A stretch of DNA of 64,000 nucleotides from contig CP003096.1 of the NCBI GenBank assembly GCA_000233775.1, positions 124,001-188,000 on the forward strand. Direction: 5' to 3'. Positions 1-8,906 of the stretch are shown piece by piece. Within the stretch, counting starts at the first letter, position 1. Each line of letters opens with the position of its first letter. This DNA is from Thermovirga lienii DSM 17291 (GTDB lineage Bacteria; Synergistota; Synergistia; Synergistales; Thermovirgaceae). The translations under genes and the position numbers were made by a program. Under the pieces are notes generated by a model. That model was not told where the DNA came from. It searched no databases and worked only from the letters and a program-made list of their open reading frames with translations.

Positions 1-4
1 AACT

Positions 5-463
5 ATGATACGCGAACTTTTGAATGACTTAATAGATAAAAATCAAAAACAAGTCGAAGCCCTTGGAGAAGTGCTTGAGGTGCTTAAGGAGGAGAGGGAT
101 GTCCTAAAGGCCAACAAACCAGAGCTTTTGACAGGTCTTCTGGAAAAGCTTCAGAGGGTTACTGCATCGGCTATGCTGGCTGAGGCACAACGAGCAAATG
201 CAGCTCAGGCCCTAGCGGATTTCTTGGGATGTAAACCGGCTGTCAAGGATATATGCCTGCACCTGGATGACCAGGATTGTGAGAGGTTAAAATCCTCTTC
301 TGCTGAGCTTTTGAAGATGGTTATCTCCATCAAGGAGATAAGCTACACCCTTTCACGACAGGCGGAGGAGCATCGCTTTTTGGCGGAGCTAATCCTGGAG
401 AGGCTCAAGTTCATGAACGCCTCTACCAGGAGTGAGGCTCTTGCCATAGATAAGAGGGCTTGA
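5..463 (+). CDS. flgN: FlgN-like flagellar export chaperone
   Basis: This 152-residue all-helical protein has the size and heptad-like composition of FlgN, the export chaperone that binds the hook-filament junction proteins FlgK and FlgL in the cytoplasm. What is seen is a charged helical protein with no signal peptide or membrane segment. The FlgN name rests on length, helical pattern and the motility neighbourhood rather than on a diagnostic motif. The ATG lies four bases from the window edge, so its ribosome-binding site cannot be judged. It converges on cheD with a 4-bp gap. It could also be another small flagellar helical protein. Confidence 0.6.
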   Translation: MIRELLNDLIDKNQKQVEALGEVLEVLKEERDVLKANKPELLTGLLEKLQRVTASAMLAEAQRANAAQALADFLGCKPAVKDICLHLDDQDCERLKSSSAELLKMVISIKEISYTLSRQAEEHRFLAELILERLKFMNASTRSEALAIDKRA

Positions 464-467
464 CCTT

Positions 468-995
468 TTATATGGCCTTTGGCTTAGAACCTATGGTTTT
501 CACTTCTAAGGTGCATGTTTCAGTGTAGAACCTTACGCTTCTACCTTTGTTTCCGCCTACGTCCTTGCCCTCTATAGGTATTTTGAATTTATCCAACATC
601 TCCATTACTTTGGCAATGTTCTTCTCTCCTATGGCCATTGCGGGGGCTTTTGATGTGGCGAACATCTTGGCCCCACCGGCCATCTTGGCCTTGAGGGACT
701 TGGTCGTTATCCCCAGTTGCTCCAGTTCGTATATCAAGGCAGGTACTGCCGTATCTGCATACTTGCCGGGCTTCTCAGAGGCCTCTTTAGGCTTAGAGGA
801 ACTTTCGGGCAGCATTATATGAGCCATGGCCGCAATCTTGTCCTTGGGAGAGTACAGGACCAATCCTATGCAGGAGCCCAGCCCCAGGCTGAACAATATG
901 GTGGGACATTTGCCTACTGCAATATCTCCCATTCCCACGCTTATGCTCATAGAGGAAGACTGTATAACTTCTTTGTCGATGCTTACCCTGTTCAT
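468..995 (-). CDS. cheD: Chemoreceptor glutamine deamidase CheD
   Basis: CheD (175 residues) deamidates specific glutamines of chemoreceptors and, in the Bacillus and Thermotoga type of chemotaxis, also binds CheC and raises its phosphatase activity. The family core is visible: LGLGSCIG with the nucleophile Cys42, followed by AHIMLPE with the catalytic His59, and a GG(A)KMF segment further on. It ends the minus-strand operon receptor, unknown gene, cheB, cheC, cheD and follows cheC by one base, so the two are translationally coupled. The direct cheC-cheD pairing fits the CheC-CheD adaptation circuit. Confidence 0.95.
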   Translation of the reverse strand: MNRVSIDKEVIQSSSMSISVGMGDIAVGKCPTILFSLGLGSCIGLVLYSPKDKIAAMAHIMLPESSSKPKEASEKPGKYADTAVPALIYELEQLGITTKSLKAKMAGGAKMFATSKAPAMAIGEKNIAKVMEMLDKFKIPIEGKDVGGNKGRSVRFYTETCTLEVKTIGSKPKAI

Positions 996-996
996 T

Positions 997-1611
997 CTAC
1001 AGAACCCCCATTATGGAGAAGATCTTTTCGAAGGTTCCTGGGGCAGGGACCATCAGGATCTTCCCAGAGAAATGATCCATGCTCTCCAACTCTGGGAAAG
1101 AGAGAGATGTGTTCAAGAGGAAGGCCGTATCGCCAACTTCGCCAAATATGGATACCAAGATGTCCAGTACGGATCCCAACATGTCGAAGGCCAAGGATGG
1201 GACATCTGGATGGAGCTCCAGGTTAAGGAAGTCTCCCATGGCGTTCAAAAAGGCCCCTAGGACTATGTTGCCAGCTTCTGCCAGGGCGGATTCCACCAAG
1301 GCTTCGTACAGGTCTCCATCGGGGGATATGCTTATTTGTCCCATCAGCATCTCGGACAGCTGAAAGGCGTCCTCTTCCGACAGTATCATTACAAGATGGA
1401 TGTCCAGATTGGTGTAGCATGTGGATAGTATGGCACACACTGGAGTTTCGGGATTTCCGAAATGGGTTGGGAGCTCCTCAAAGGGCAGAACCTCTGCCTC
1501 GGGGATGCTGACCTCAACTCTCTTTCCCACCAGCTGAGAGAGTGCTGTAGCTGCGTTTCCCGTACCGATGTTAGCTATTTCTTTCAGTAGGTCCTCTTGA
1601 AGTTTTTTCAA
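997..1611 (-). CDS. cheC: CheY-P phosphatase CheC
   Basis: CheC (204 residues) removes phosphate from CheY-P and takes part in adaptation together with CheD. Both copies of the family active-site helix are present: one near the N-terminus (KEIANIGTGNAA) and one in the middle (ESALAEAGNIVLGAF), each with the Glu and Asn pair, so it looks like a two-site CheC rather than a one-site CheX. It lies between cheB and cheD on the minus strand with short gaps. No CheA or CheY is in the window. Confidence 0.93.
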   Translation of the reverse strand: MKKLQEDLLKEIANIGTGNAATALSQLVGKRVEVSIPEAEVLPFEELPTHFGNPETPVCAILSTCYTNLDIHLVMILSEEDAFQLSEMLMGQISISPDGDLYEALVESALAEAGNIVLGAFLNAMGDFLNLELHPDVPSLAFDMLGSVLDILVSIFGEVGDTAFLLNTSLSFPELESMDHFSGKILMVPAPGTFEKIFSIMGVL

Positions 1612-1629
1612 ACGTCAGCACCTCCAAAA

Positions 1630-2685
1630 CTACTGGAACAGGCTTGTTATTTTTGGGGCTATTTGGTCCAAAAGTAAAAATATATCGACGGCTCCCACCT
1701 CTCCGGCGGCCTTGGGCATGCCGAATATAACCGCCGTCTCGGGGCTTTCGGCTATCACGAAGGAGTTTTTTTCTTCTTTTAGGAGCAACGCACCTTTGGC
1801 TCCGTCCTTTCCCATACCCGTCAATATTACGGTTACAGGTTTTGCGTTTTCCAACAGCGAAACGCTTTGAAACAAAACGTCCGCTGCGGGTTTCACCCCA
1901 TTGACTGGGGGAAGGTTGGCCAAATGGCAATGCATCCTCCCTTGGGTTTCCTTTATTATCATGTGTTGTCCTCCCGGTGCCAGGATTGCTACGCCAGGAG
2001 TCATAGGAGTATTCTCTGAACCTTCAACCACATGTATATTACACAGTTGATCTAATCTACTTGAGAAACTTTTGGTGAACCCAGGGGGCATATGTTGCAC
2101 AATGGCTATTGGAGCGGGAAAGTTCTTGGGAAGTTGCGGAAGAAGTTTCATCAGGGCTTGGGGGCCGCCGGTGGAAGATGCAACTAATAGCAAGTTGTAA
2201 TCTCCCTTTTCATCCGGAACTTTGGACACTTTTTTAGGATATGTTTGGTCTAATTTAAGGGTTTTGTCGGAGCACAAAGACATAAAAGCGCTTCTTATCT
2301 TAGTTATCAAATCGGTTTTTACGCTTTGGATCTCGTCCTTGTCAGATTGAGATGGTTTGTGAACGAAATCAAAGGCTCCTAGCTCCAGGCATTTTATGGT
2401 GGCGTCGGCTCCTCGTTTTGTGAGGGTGCTGAACATTATCACCTTGACCGTTGGATTGGCCTCCAAGATGCCCCTAAGGGCCGTTATGCCATCCATGACG
2501 GGCATTTCTATGTCCAAGGTCACCACGTGGGGTGCAAGTTTTTTGACCTTCTCTATGGCGTCTAAACCGTTTCGGGCTTTTCCTACTACTTCTATATCCT
2601 CTTCGGAGGACAGCATGTCCTCCAATATGAGCCTCATGAGAGCGGAGTCGTCCACTATGAGGACTTTTATCTTTTCCGTTTTCAT
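1630..2685 (-). CDS. cheB: Protein-glutamate methylesterase CheB
   Basis: CheB (351 residues) demethylates, and in some bacteria deamidates, chemoreceptor glutamates. The N-terminal receiver domain carries the acidic pair in VLIVDDSALMR and the phospho-acceptor in LDIEMPVMDG. The C-terminal esterase domain carries Ser in ASSTGGPQ, His in QHMPPGF and Asp in GMGKDGAKG, which make the catalytic triad. The start is set at 2685 because a GGGAGG site lies just upstream of that ATG; a start six codons earlier would place the Shine-Dalgarno inside the gene. It is third of five genes in the minus-strand chemotaxis operon. Confidence 0.96.
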   Translation of the reverse strand: MKTEKIKVLIVDDSALMRLILEDMLSSEEDIEVVGKARNGLDAIEKVKKLAPHVVTLDIEMPVMDGITALRGILEANPTVKVIMFSTLTKRGADATIKCLELGAFDFVHKPSQSDKDEIQSVKTDLITKIRSAFMSLCSDKTLKLDQTYPKKVSKVPDEKGDYNLLLVASSTGGPQALMKLLPQLPKNFPAPIAIVQHMPPGFTKSFSSRLDQLCNIHVVEGSENTPMTPGVAILAPGGQHMIIKETQGRMHCHLANLPPVNGVKPAADVLFQSVSLLENAKPVTVILTGMGKDGAKGALLLKEEKNSFVIAESPETAVIFGMPKAAGEVGAVDIFLLLDQIAPKITSLFQ

Positions 2686-2763
2686 ACATTCCTCCCGGTG
2701 CAATTAAGTTTGCCAAGCTTCACTAAAAGTATATGTAAAAGGTCGATATTAAACAGCAACCCT

Positions 2764-3633
2764 TCAAAATTGCCTTCCACTGCTCATGAAACAGCCCTGC
2801 AACAAAAGGCAGAACAAATCAATGAGGGAAAGGTTGTCCTTTGGGATTATACCTTGCAACCTGGCAGTTTCAAAGGCTTCGTACAGGTCTTCCCAGCTGT
2901 TTAGATGAGCCTCTGCGAAGGAGGCGAGGTCTTCTTCCGAGGTGATACCTGCGTTTTTTAAAAAAGGTTCCAGCTTATTGATCCAGTCTTCTTTCACCTC
3001 ATATGAATTAGTTATGGCCAGGAGGTTTTCTTCTGCCAACTCTACCCACCGTTGTGTTATGCCGCTTGGTATGATGCTCAAGGCAGATTCTATGTCCTCC
3101 TTGGATAGCAAGGAGGAACTTGTGTGGTCTTCTTCTACATGTGGTGTTTCTTTAAGGCTAGCATCCACTTTTGCTTCTTGTTGTACGTAGGGTTTGTCAT
3201 TGAAGAAGTTCTCTATATGGCTTATTTGTTCTTTCATGACAGCAATGGATTCTTCATCTGATGGATTTGCCTCAGTAGATGCAATGAGCGAGCTCAACCC
3301 ATGGTGCAGTACGGTGTCCACAACAAAAACCATGGTCTTACCCTTAAGGTCTTGCCACTCAGGAAGGCCTTGGCGCTTTCTTTTGAGTTTTGCGGGTATC
3401 TTCAGGGGCCTTCCTTTGATATGTTCTTGTTGTCCCTTTTTAACGTCGAATTGTTCAATGATGAAATCCTTTGCCGTATCCATGTCTTTTGGGAGGTAAA
3501 GTATAATGTTCACAGCAAGTTCTTTTTCGTTTAAACTCTTGAAGTTTAAGGAGTAAATGGGGACCCCCCTAGCTGCAAGCCCTTTCTCAACAAGCTTTTG
3601 GATCATGAAAAAAGAGTCTTCATAACCTTTCAA
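2764..3633 (-). CDS. Uncharacterised protein in chemotaxis operon
   Basis: I do not recognise this 289-residue protein. It lacks a signal peptide and membrane segments. The N-terminal 125 residues look like a compact mixed alpha/beta domain ending in a hydrophobic strand (KTMVFVVDTVLHHGL). A polar, Ser/Glu-rich linker follows around residues 140-180, then a helical C-terminal domain. The TTG start at 3633 follows a GGGGG run at modest spacing; ATG at 3606 is an alternative. It lies between a chemoreceptor gene (25-bp gap) and cheB, so a signalling or motility role is likely by context only. Confidence 0.7.
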   Translation of the reverse strand: MKGYEDSFFMIQKLVEKGLAARGVPIYSLNFKSLNEKELAVNIILYLPKDMDTAKDFIIEQFDVKKGQQEHIKGRPLKIPAKLKRKRQGLPEWQDLKGKTMVFVVDTVLHHGLSSLIASTEANPSDEESIAVMKEQISHIENFFNDKPYVQQEAKVDASLKETPHVEEDHTSSSLLSKEDIESALSIIPSGITQRWVELAEENLLAITNSYEVKEDWINKLEPFLKNAGITSEEDLASFAEAHLNSWEDLYEAFETARLQGIIPKDNLSLIDLFCLLLQGCFMSSGRQF

Positions 3634-3657
3634 CGGTATGGGCCCCCTTTGTGTCTT

Positions 3658-5745
3658 TTAGCTTATCTTGAATTTGTTCATCTCACCTATCAGCTTTTCT
3701 GCCATCTCGGAGAGACCTTGGCTTGAGGCGGAGAACTCCTCTGCCTGAGCTGCCTGTTCTTCCGCCGTAGCTGAGAGATGGTTTATGGATTCTTCCACGA
3801 TCCTTCGTCCCTCGTTGAAGGTCTTCAAAGCCTCCTCTATTTTGGAGTAGAGGGAGGCTAGCTCCTCCATGGCTTTTCCTACCTGGTTTCCTTCTTCTTT
3901 TGCTCTTTCAGCGTCGCTTCTTATGGTTTCGAAGGCTTCCCTGGTTTGATCTATGGCTTCTATGCCCTTTGCTGTAGTCTCATTGGATTTCGATAGGGAT
4001 TTTTCTGCCTTCTGTACGCGAGGCTGTATCTCCTCTATGTAGGAATGGATCTGCTGGGCTGCGTTGGAGGATTCCTCTGCAAGTTTTCGGACCTCTTCTG
4101 CAACCACGGCGAACCCTCTTCCGGCATCACCTGCGCGGGCGGCCTCTATGGCAGCGTTCAGGGCAAGAAGGTTGGTCTGGTCTGCTATGGAGGATATGGT
4201 TTGAGCCATTCCTATTATCTTAGACATGCTCTCTGTGACCTCTTTGAAGGAGCTGTTTACTTCCGTTGATATTTCATCCAGTTCCTTCACAGTGGATTCA
4301 CTCTGCCTCACAAGTTCAGCGCCTTTTTGTGTTGCTTGAAGCTGCTCATCGTGGAGAGCCTTTAGCTTCTCCATCAAGGACTCCATGTTTTGTACGAGGT
4401 CTCCAACCTGTTCTATTTGTTGAGCTATGGTGCCCAGTATATTCGATTGCTTTTCTATGGCGTTTCGGACCTTCTGTACTTGATTTATGCTTTCCTCAGC
4501 ACCTCTTCCCGTTTCGTCAGCCCCTGCTGCTACTTCCTGGGCTGAGGCCGCAAGCTCCTCTGCTAGGGAGCTTACGTTGGATATCATCTCCCTCAGGTTC
4601 TTCATGGTATCCAATATGGACCTTTGAAGGAGGGATACTTCCTCGCCGTTGAACTTGTTGAATTTGGCTTCTCTGAAGTCCCCTTCTCCCATCTTTTGAG
4701 CGATGCCCGTTATCTCAACTATCGGCTGTGCGAGACGCCTTCCGAACACCACTCCCAGGGATGCTGCCACCAGAAGGGCAAGGAGGGAGACACCCGAGAT
4801 CTTCAAGAGGAGGTTGCGTATTTGGGCTGTAATAAGGGCCTTGGGTACTGCATAGCCTATCTTTAGTCCGCTTGGGGTCTCTTGAATGGATACGTAGAAG
4901 TTACCTATAACTTTCACATCTCCGACGGCCTCGAGGAAGGAAGCTATCTCTTTTGCATCATTTTCGTCGATGGTCCCCGTTGAAGAATCCAGTTTGGGAT
5001 GAGCTATAACTTTATTGCCAGGGGACAACACAAACTTGAAGGAGCCATTTCCTTCCCCTCGGTTTTTGATGAAATCGCTGAAAGCTTCGATGTTGATGTC
5101 AATGCCCGCCACTCCTAAAAGTATCTCCTGTTGATCCTTTTTGCTCTTTACCATTACTGGTTCGGCGTAGGTAACCACCGCTCTCTTGCCCATTGGAGTG
5201 CTTACAATCCTTGGATCAGTCCATATGGCCTTCTTTTTCTTCGTTGGAACAAAGAACCATTGGGCTTGTGAAGAGGTTTCTGTGAAGCCGTTTTTGTCCA
5301 CCGTTAAGGAAGTGTCGGTATTGATCTCCCATTTGCCATCGGCTTTTTTGGCTACCGCGGCGCCTGTAATGTTCTTCTTGCCTATCAGCGGGGAGTTGAA
5401 GTAGAAGTATAACTTCTCTGCCCATGGGGCATCTTGGGCCACGGAGATCAGGCCGTAAGAAAGGTTGCCTGCGTAGTAGTCCTCAAGCTCTGGGGAGGCC
5501 AGCCAACCATCGGGATTGACCTTTTCTGCAACGCTCCTGTTGACTATGACGACCGGGGATTTGAGATGAGTTCCGTAATTTTCTAGTTCCATGGACAGGT
5601 GCCTTACAGTTAGGTCTATATTGTTTTTGAGGTTTTCTTTTTGTAATGCATAGATCTGAAAACCTACGATTAGCAAGACCGCAAGGACCACGATCAGTCC
5701 CGAGATTATTATTGAAGCTGCCGTCTGCTGCCACAGTTTCCGCAA
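3658..5745 (-). CDS. Methyl-accepting chemotaxis protein (Cache-HAMP type)
   Basis: This 695-residue transmembrane chemoreceptor has an N-terminal membrane helix (about residues 12-34), an extracellular region of roughly 280 residues with double-Cache features ([15 protein letters not shown]), a second membrane helix near 315-335, a HAMP segment, and a long cytoplasmic coiled coil. The conserved signalling tip is present ([19 protein letters not shown] followed by [18 protein letters not shown]). The ligand is unknown; Cache receptors often sense amino acids or organic acids. The TTG start follows a GGAGGAG site. It is the first gene of the operon that runs through cheB, cheC and cheD, so adaptation enzymes are made with this receptor. 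Confidence 0.93.
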   Translation of the reverse strand: MRKLWQQTAASIIISGLIVVLAVLLIVGFQIYALQKENLKNNIDLTVRHLSMELENYGTHLKSPVVIVNRSVAEKVNPDGWLASPELEDYYAGNLSYGLISVAQDAPWAEKLYFYFNSPLIGKKNITGAAVAKKADGKWEINTDTSLTVDKNGFTETSSQAQWFFVPTKKKKAIWTDPRIVSTPMGKRAVVTYAEPVMVKSKKDQQEILLGVAGIDINIEAFSDFIKNRGEGNGSFKFVLSPGNKVIAHPKLDSSTGTIDENDAKEIASFLEAVGDVKVIGNFYVSIQETPSGLKIGYAVPKALITAQIRNLLLKISGVSLLALLVAASLGVVFGRRLAQPIVEITGIAQKMGEGDFREAKFNKFNGEEVSLLQRSILDTMKNLREMISNVSSLAEELAASAQEVAAGADETGRGAEESINQVQKVRNAIEKQSNILGTIAQQIEQVGDLVQNMESLMEKLKALHDEQLQATQKGAELVRQSESTVKELDEISTEVNSSFKEVTESMSKIIGMAQTISSIADQTNLLALNAAIEAARAGDAGRGFAVVAEEVRKLAEESSNAAQQIHSYIEEIQPRVQKAEKSLSKSNETTAKGIEAIDQTREAFETIRSDAERAKEEGNQVGKAMEELASLYSKIEEALKTFNEGRRIVEESINHLSATAEEQAAQAEEFSASSQGLSEMAEKLIGEMNKFKIS

Positions 5746-5837
5746 GGTGCACCACTCCTCCTAGATATTTTCATTATAGTATCTTCCTAAAGTTAGATCT
5801 GATATACAGTATAATTAGTGGGTGTGATATAAACAAC

Positions 5838-6164
5838 CTATGCTTCCCTGTCAACGAGAGAGGAGAGGATTAGTCTAATTTCTTCGACTTTTCTGAAAGC
5901 TTCGTCGTAGGATATGGAGAAGATGTTTTTGTTGCCTTCGTAGGCTTCTATATGTTCTTCTTTGACCTTGAGTTTCACGTTGCGGCCAAAGGCGCGCAGT
6001 GTTCCTTCCAGGATTTGGGCCACCCATTTGAGGTTCCCTATATTGTACTCATGGTGGGCGTAGGAGAGCTTGGCCTGTTTTGCAGGAGTCTCTGATGTGT
6101 ACAGCGTTGGTTTTCTCGTCGGAGCAACTGGTGGTTTTCTCTCTATTCTTCCTTGGTCGTCCAT
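5838..6164 (-). CDS. Small uncharacterised motility-region protein
   Basis: This 108-residue protein is not recognised. It opens with a Pro/Thr/Arg-rich disordered stretch of about 45 residues, followed by a helix, two predicted beta strands (VKLKVKEEHIEAYEG) and a C-terminal helix. The start at 6164 is chosen because AAAGGAGGCC lies at good distance upstream; the frame is open for 14 more codons. It is divergent from the sigma-factor gene, with about 160 bp between the starts. FlaG was considered on size and location but its conserved IRQIP-type motif is absent. Confidence 0.6.
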   Translation of the reverse strand: MDDQGRIERKPPVAPTRKPTLYTSETPAKQAKLSYAHHEYNIGNLKWVAQILEGTLRAFGRNVKLKVKEEHIEAYEGNKNIFSISYDEAFRKVEEIRLILSSLVDREA

Positions 6165-6252
6165 ACTAAAGGCCTCCTTTTCGCATTTGTCTAAAATGTA
6201 TCCCATTTGGAGGATCTTTAAAAGAGGTTTTGTGAAATTGACCCTTCGGGTC

Positions 6253-6280
6253 TAATCTTTATTCCCATTTCGGCCGATAA
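6253..6280 (+). promoter_or_regulatory. Sigma-28 type flagellar promoter
   Basis: TAAT at 6253-6256 and an exact GCCGATAA at 6273-6280 are separated by 16 bp, against the sigma-28 consensus TAAA-15-GCCGATAA. It lies about 45 bp before the sigma-factor start codon. The -10 match is perfect; the -35 differs in one base and the spacing by one. Confidence 0.6.
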
Positions 6281-6325
6281 GGTATGTAGGATGAATTGCA
6301 GACGGATCCAGGGAGGGAACCGTAG

Positions 6326-7336
6326 ATGGCTAGAGTAAACCACGGAGGGATATGTTTTACCTTGCAGGGCTATGCGCCTGCTCAAGAGGATCAGGCAGAA
6401 GTCCTGGCAGATGGTGTGCTTGATCTGGAAGAGCCCGTTGTGGAACAGGACGAGCTGTGGGATTTGGAAGAACCCTTGGAAGTTGCCCCCCTTGACTCCT
6501 TTCATGTGGAAATAAGAAAGTTCCCATTGTTGACTCCGGAGGAGGAAAAAATGCTGGCCAAAAAGATTCAAGAAGAGGGTGACCGTGAGGCCTTCGAGAG
6601 GTTTGTTTTGGGCAACCTCAGATTGGTCATTGCGTGCGCCAAAAAGGCCAAAGAGAGAGTGGGGCAGGACCAAAGTATTCTCTCCTTTATGGACTTGGTT
6701 CAGGAGGGGATCATAGGGCTAATGATAGCAGTTAGCCGCTTTGACTACAAAAAGGGGACCAGGTTCAGTACCTACGGAGTTCCTTGGATATACCAGCGGA
6801 TGAAGGTGGCTTTACTGCAGCATCGAAGGGGAATGAGCGTGCCTGGATATGCAGGGCTTTCCGCCAGGGCCTATGCTGAGCAAGTGAGGGCTTTCAAGTC
6901 TGGGGAAAGGTTAGAGCTCCCTGATGGGGTGGACCTTGATAGGATCAGATCTCTTGCCGTCATATCGGACGTTGCCCTTTCCATAGATTTCGCCGATGGT
7001 GATGAGCAGGGCAGCTTCTCGGTCAGCCCAGAGGCTCTTAAGGGAAACAGTGCTGTAGGCTACGAGGAAACGGACCCGGAGGAAGTGCTTGAGAGGACCT
7101 TTTTCAGGGATGAGTTCTTGAGCCTTTTGAGGAAAGAGCTTTCTTGCGACGAATACGACATACTGTGCAGGAGGTTTGGCTTGGGGAACTACACCAGTCC
7201 CCATAAGCTCTCCGACATAGCTGAAGCTTACGGGAAAAGTTCAGAGTACATAAGGGGAGTGGTTAACGGGGTAATCAAGAAACTCAAAGAGAGTAACTTG
7301 CTTAAAATGTTCTGCCAGACTTGGGGTGTGGCGTGA
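6326..7336 (+). CDS. Sigma-70 family sigma factor, divergent
   Basis: This 336-residue RNA polymerase sigma factor has a recognisable region 2: NLRLVIACAKK, then SFMDLVQEGIIGLMIAVSRF and KGTRFSTYGVPWI, which bind core and melt the -10. A helix-turn-helix region 4 near residues 255-330 is much diverged (LSDIAEAYGKSSEYIRGVV). The acidic N-terminal 55 residues are not conserved. Region 2.4 has Tyr-Gly-Val-Pro-Trp-Ile where the housekeeping factor has Tyr-Ala-Thr-Trp-Trp-Ile, so it is an alternative factor with unknown targets. It is not an obvious FliA. AGGGAGG precedes the ATG. A sigma-28-like promoter upstream suggests it sits below the flagellar cascade. Confidence 0.85.
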   Translation: MARVNHGGICFTLQGYAPAQEDQAEVLADGVLDLEEPVVEQDELWDLEEPLEVAPLDSFHVEIRKFPLLTPEEEKMLAKKIQEEGDREAFERFVLGNLRLVIACAKKAKERVGQDQSILSFMDLVQEGIIGLMIAVSRFDYKKGTRFSTYGVPWIYQRMKVALLQHRRGMSVPGYAGLSARAYAEQVRAFKSGERLELPDGVDLDRIRSLAVISDVALSIDFADGDEQGSFSVSPEALKGNSAVGYEETDPEEVLERTFFRDEFLSLLRKELSCDEYDILCRRFGLGNYTSPHKLSDIAEAYGKSSEYIRGVVNGVIKKLKESNLLKMFCQTWGVA

Positions 7337-7362
7337 TTCATTTTTGATTGGAGGGTATGAGA

Positions 7363-7824
7363 ATGAGTAGTATCGTGGTTTTCAGTCTCAAAGATGAAAG
7401 ATACGGTGTGCCCATAGAGAAGGTCAGGGAGATATTGCCCCTGATGAAGGTGACTTCTGTTCCAGGCACCCCCCACTACTTTAAAGGGTTTCTGAACGTT
7501 AGAGGGGAGCTTATCTCCCTCATAGACCTGAGAAAGTTCGCTGGCATGGAGGAGCTGGATGACCTTTCCATGGCCAGGATTCTAATATTGAGTTCCGATG
7601 AAGGGGTGACCCAGGGCATCATGGTCGACGAGGTCTCCAATATAGTGGAGCTTCCCTGGCAGGATCTGCAGCCCATAGACGAAGGAAAAGGCAGTTGCGG
7701 CATACCCAAGGAGTTCTTGAAAGGAATACTTATAGACGGTTCGGAGATAATAGTTGTGCTGGACGTTGATAGCTTGCTTTCAGGGGAGAAGAAGGAGTCC
7801 CGCGAGGAAGTCGTAGGTCGTTGA
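7363..7824 (+). CDS. cheW: CheW-type chemotaxis adaptor
   Basis: This single-domain CheW protein (153 residues) couples receptors to the CheA kinase. Family signatures are the opening strand VVFSLKDERYGVPIEKVREIL, the VPGTPHYFKGFLNVRGELISLIDLR segment and the late hydrophobic strand before the C-terminus. The start at 7363 is preferred because GGAGGG ends seven bases before it; the upstream TTG overlaps that site. The gene follows the sigma-factor gene by 26 bp and probably shares its transcript. A second CheW lies at 19556-20083. Confidence 0.9.
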   Translation: MSSIVVFSLKDERYGVPIEKVREILPLMKVTSVPGTPHYFKGFLNVRGELISLIDLRKFAGMEELDDLSMARILILSSDEGVTQGIMVDEVSNIVELPWQDLQPIDEGKGSCGIPKEFLKGILIDGSEIIVVLDVDSLLSGEKKESREEVVGR

Positions 7825-7826
7825 AG

Positions 7827-8309
7827 TTATTCTTTTTCGTCCTTGGGTCCTTTGGAGCATAGATGGCTTATGGCCATCAATGTAGTGAACCAGTAGGCCA
7901 TGAAGGACGCTATCAAAAGCTGAGTGGTCTTGCTTCTACCCTCGAGGTGCACCATCTTGTCCCTATAGTCTATGGGCCTTATGGTGCCCTTCTTGGGGTC
8001 ATAGAAGAACCGAATGGCAGGGTAGTATGTTTTTGTGCCGTTGTTGGAGGTCTTTTGCTGCCATATTTTCCATGCAGCGCCTGTGGGGTCTATACGTTCT
8101 ATGAAAACGTCTCCGACGCCGTACGTCTGGGGCACGATGAGCCGCCTGCTTTCGGCTTTTTCGATCATCGTTTGCAGCATGATGTCCAACGCAGGGAGGC
8201 GAAACTTGAGAGATGAATAGTCGGACGCATCAATGTACTTGCCGCTTGCGTCCACGAAAGCTGGCTCAGAAAGATTGTTTTCTTGCTCTGGCTTGTTGAT
8301 TTGACTCAA
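7827..8309 (-). CDS. Uncharacterised protein with C-terminal hydrophobic helix
   Basis: Not recognised. From the TTG at 8309, which has GGGGGTGA in front, the protein is 160 residues. It has a polar N-terminus, a central region rich in beta-type residues, and one hydrophobic helix near residues 133-152 (LLIASFMAYWFTTLMAISHL) followed by a charged tail. It could be tail-anchored. GTG at 8318 is an equally possible start; the frame remains open further but then overlaps the divergent gene at 8350. It converges on cheW with a 2-bp gap. Confidence 0.6.
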   Translation of the reverse strand: MSQINKPEQENNLSEPAFVDASGKYIDASDYSSLKFRLPALDIMLQTMIEKAESRRLIVPQTYGVGDVFIERIDPTGAAWKIWQQKTSNNGTKTYYPAIRFFYDPKKGTIRPIDYRDKMVHLEGRSKTTQLLIASFMAYWFTTLMAISHLCSKGPKDEKE

Positions 8310-8349
8310 TAAATTCACCCCCTGAATTTTAAGGAGGACGGCCAGGACT

Positions 8350-8880
8350 GTGTCACAAGAAAAAAGAAACAACAGACCTTCCTCAAAGAAAAAGGTTAAG
8401 AGTTCATCAGGAAGGAAACAAGGATACAAGATGGCCTCTTGGCAAAAGGAGATACAGAAAGCAGCGTGCCGAGAGAAGGACCTGGAGGGGTTCAATGCCT
8501 TTATGGAGGCTCTGGTGGACTTGCTTGGAAGGTTTCAAGGTGAGACCTTCATCATCAAGGGAGACAGCAGGGAATTTAATCTCTTTTGTTCTCCAATGGA
8601 CTTTCTCTTCGTTCTGCAGAAGGTGACAAAGAAGAGAGGGTATGCGGGAGCGTCCTCACTGATCTTTTTTGTAAACCAAAGTGTGCCGTCTATAAAATTA
8701 TGTTTAAAGGTGTATGATCTATATGATATGATAAAGTCAGAAAGAGCGATGCCTTTTGAGGAGGAAATCAAAGAAGGCTTTTTTCTTTCCCTCTTGGAGG
8801 CTTTAAGGGGCATTGAGGGTTCCTTTCCCGACAAGGAACTGCTGACGAAGGTTTTTCTCCGATCGTTGGGGAAGACTTAA
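8350..8880 (+). CDS. Uncharacterised basic protein
   Basis: Not recognised. The 176-residue product starts with a strongly basic, Ser/Lys-rich stretch of about 30 residues and continues as a mixed alpha/beta domain. It has no signal peptide or membrane helix. The GTG at 8350 is preceded by AAGGAGG at 8331-8337, a slightly long spacing of 12; no better start is seen. It runs divergently from the gene ending at 7827 and is followed by the HTH gene 26 bp on, so the two may be co-transcribed. Confidence 0.6.
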   Translation: MSQEKRNNRPSSKKKVKSSSGRKQGYKMASWQKEIQKAACREKDLEGFNAFMEALVDLLGRFQGETFIIKGDSREFNLFCSPMDFLFVLQKVTKKRGYAGASSLIFFVNQSVPSIKLCLKVYDLYDMIKSERAMPFEEEIKEGFFLSLLEALRGIEGSFPDKELLTKVFLRSLGKT

Positions 8881-8906
8881 GCGGCTGTTAGTTCAATCTC
8901 TGATAG

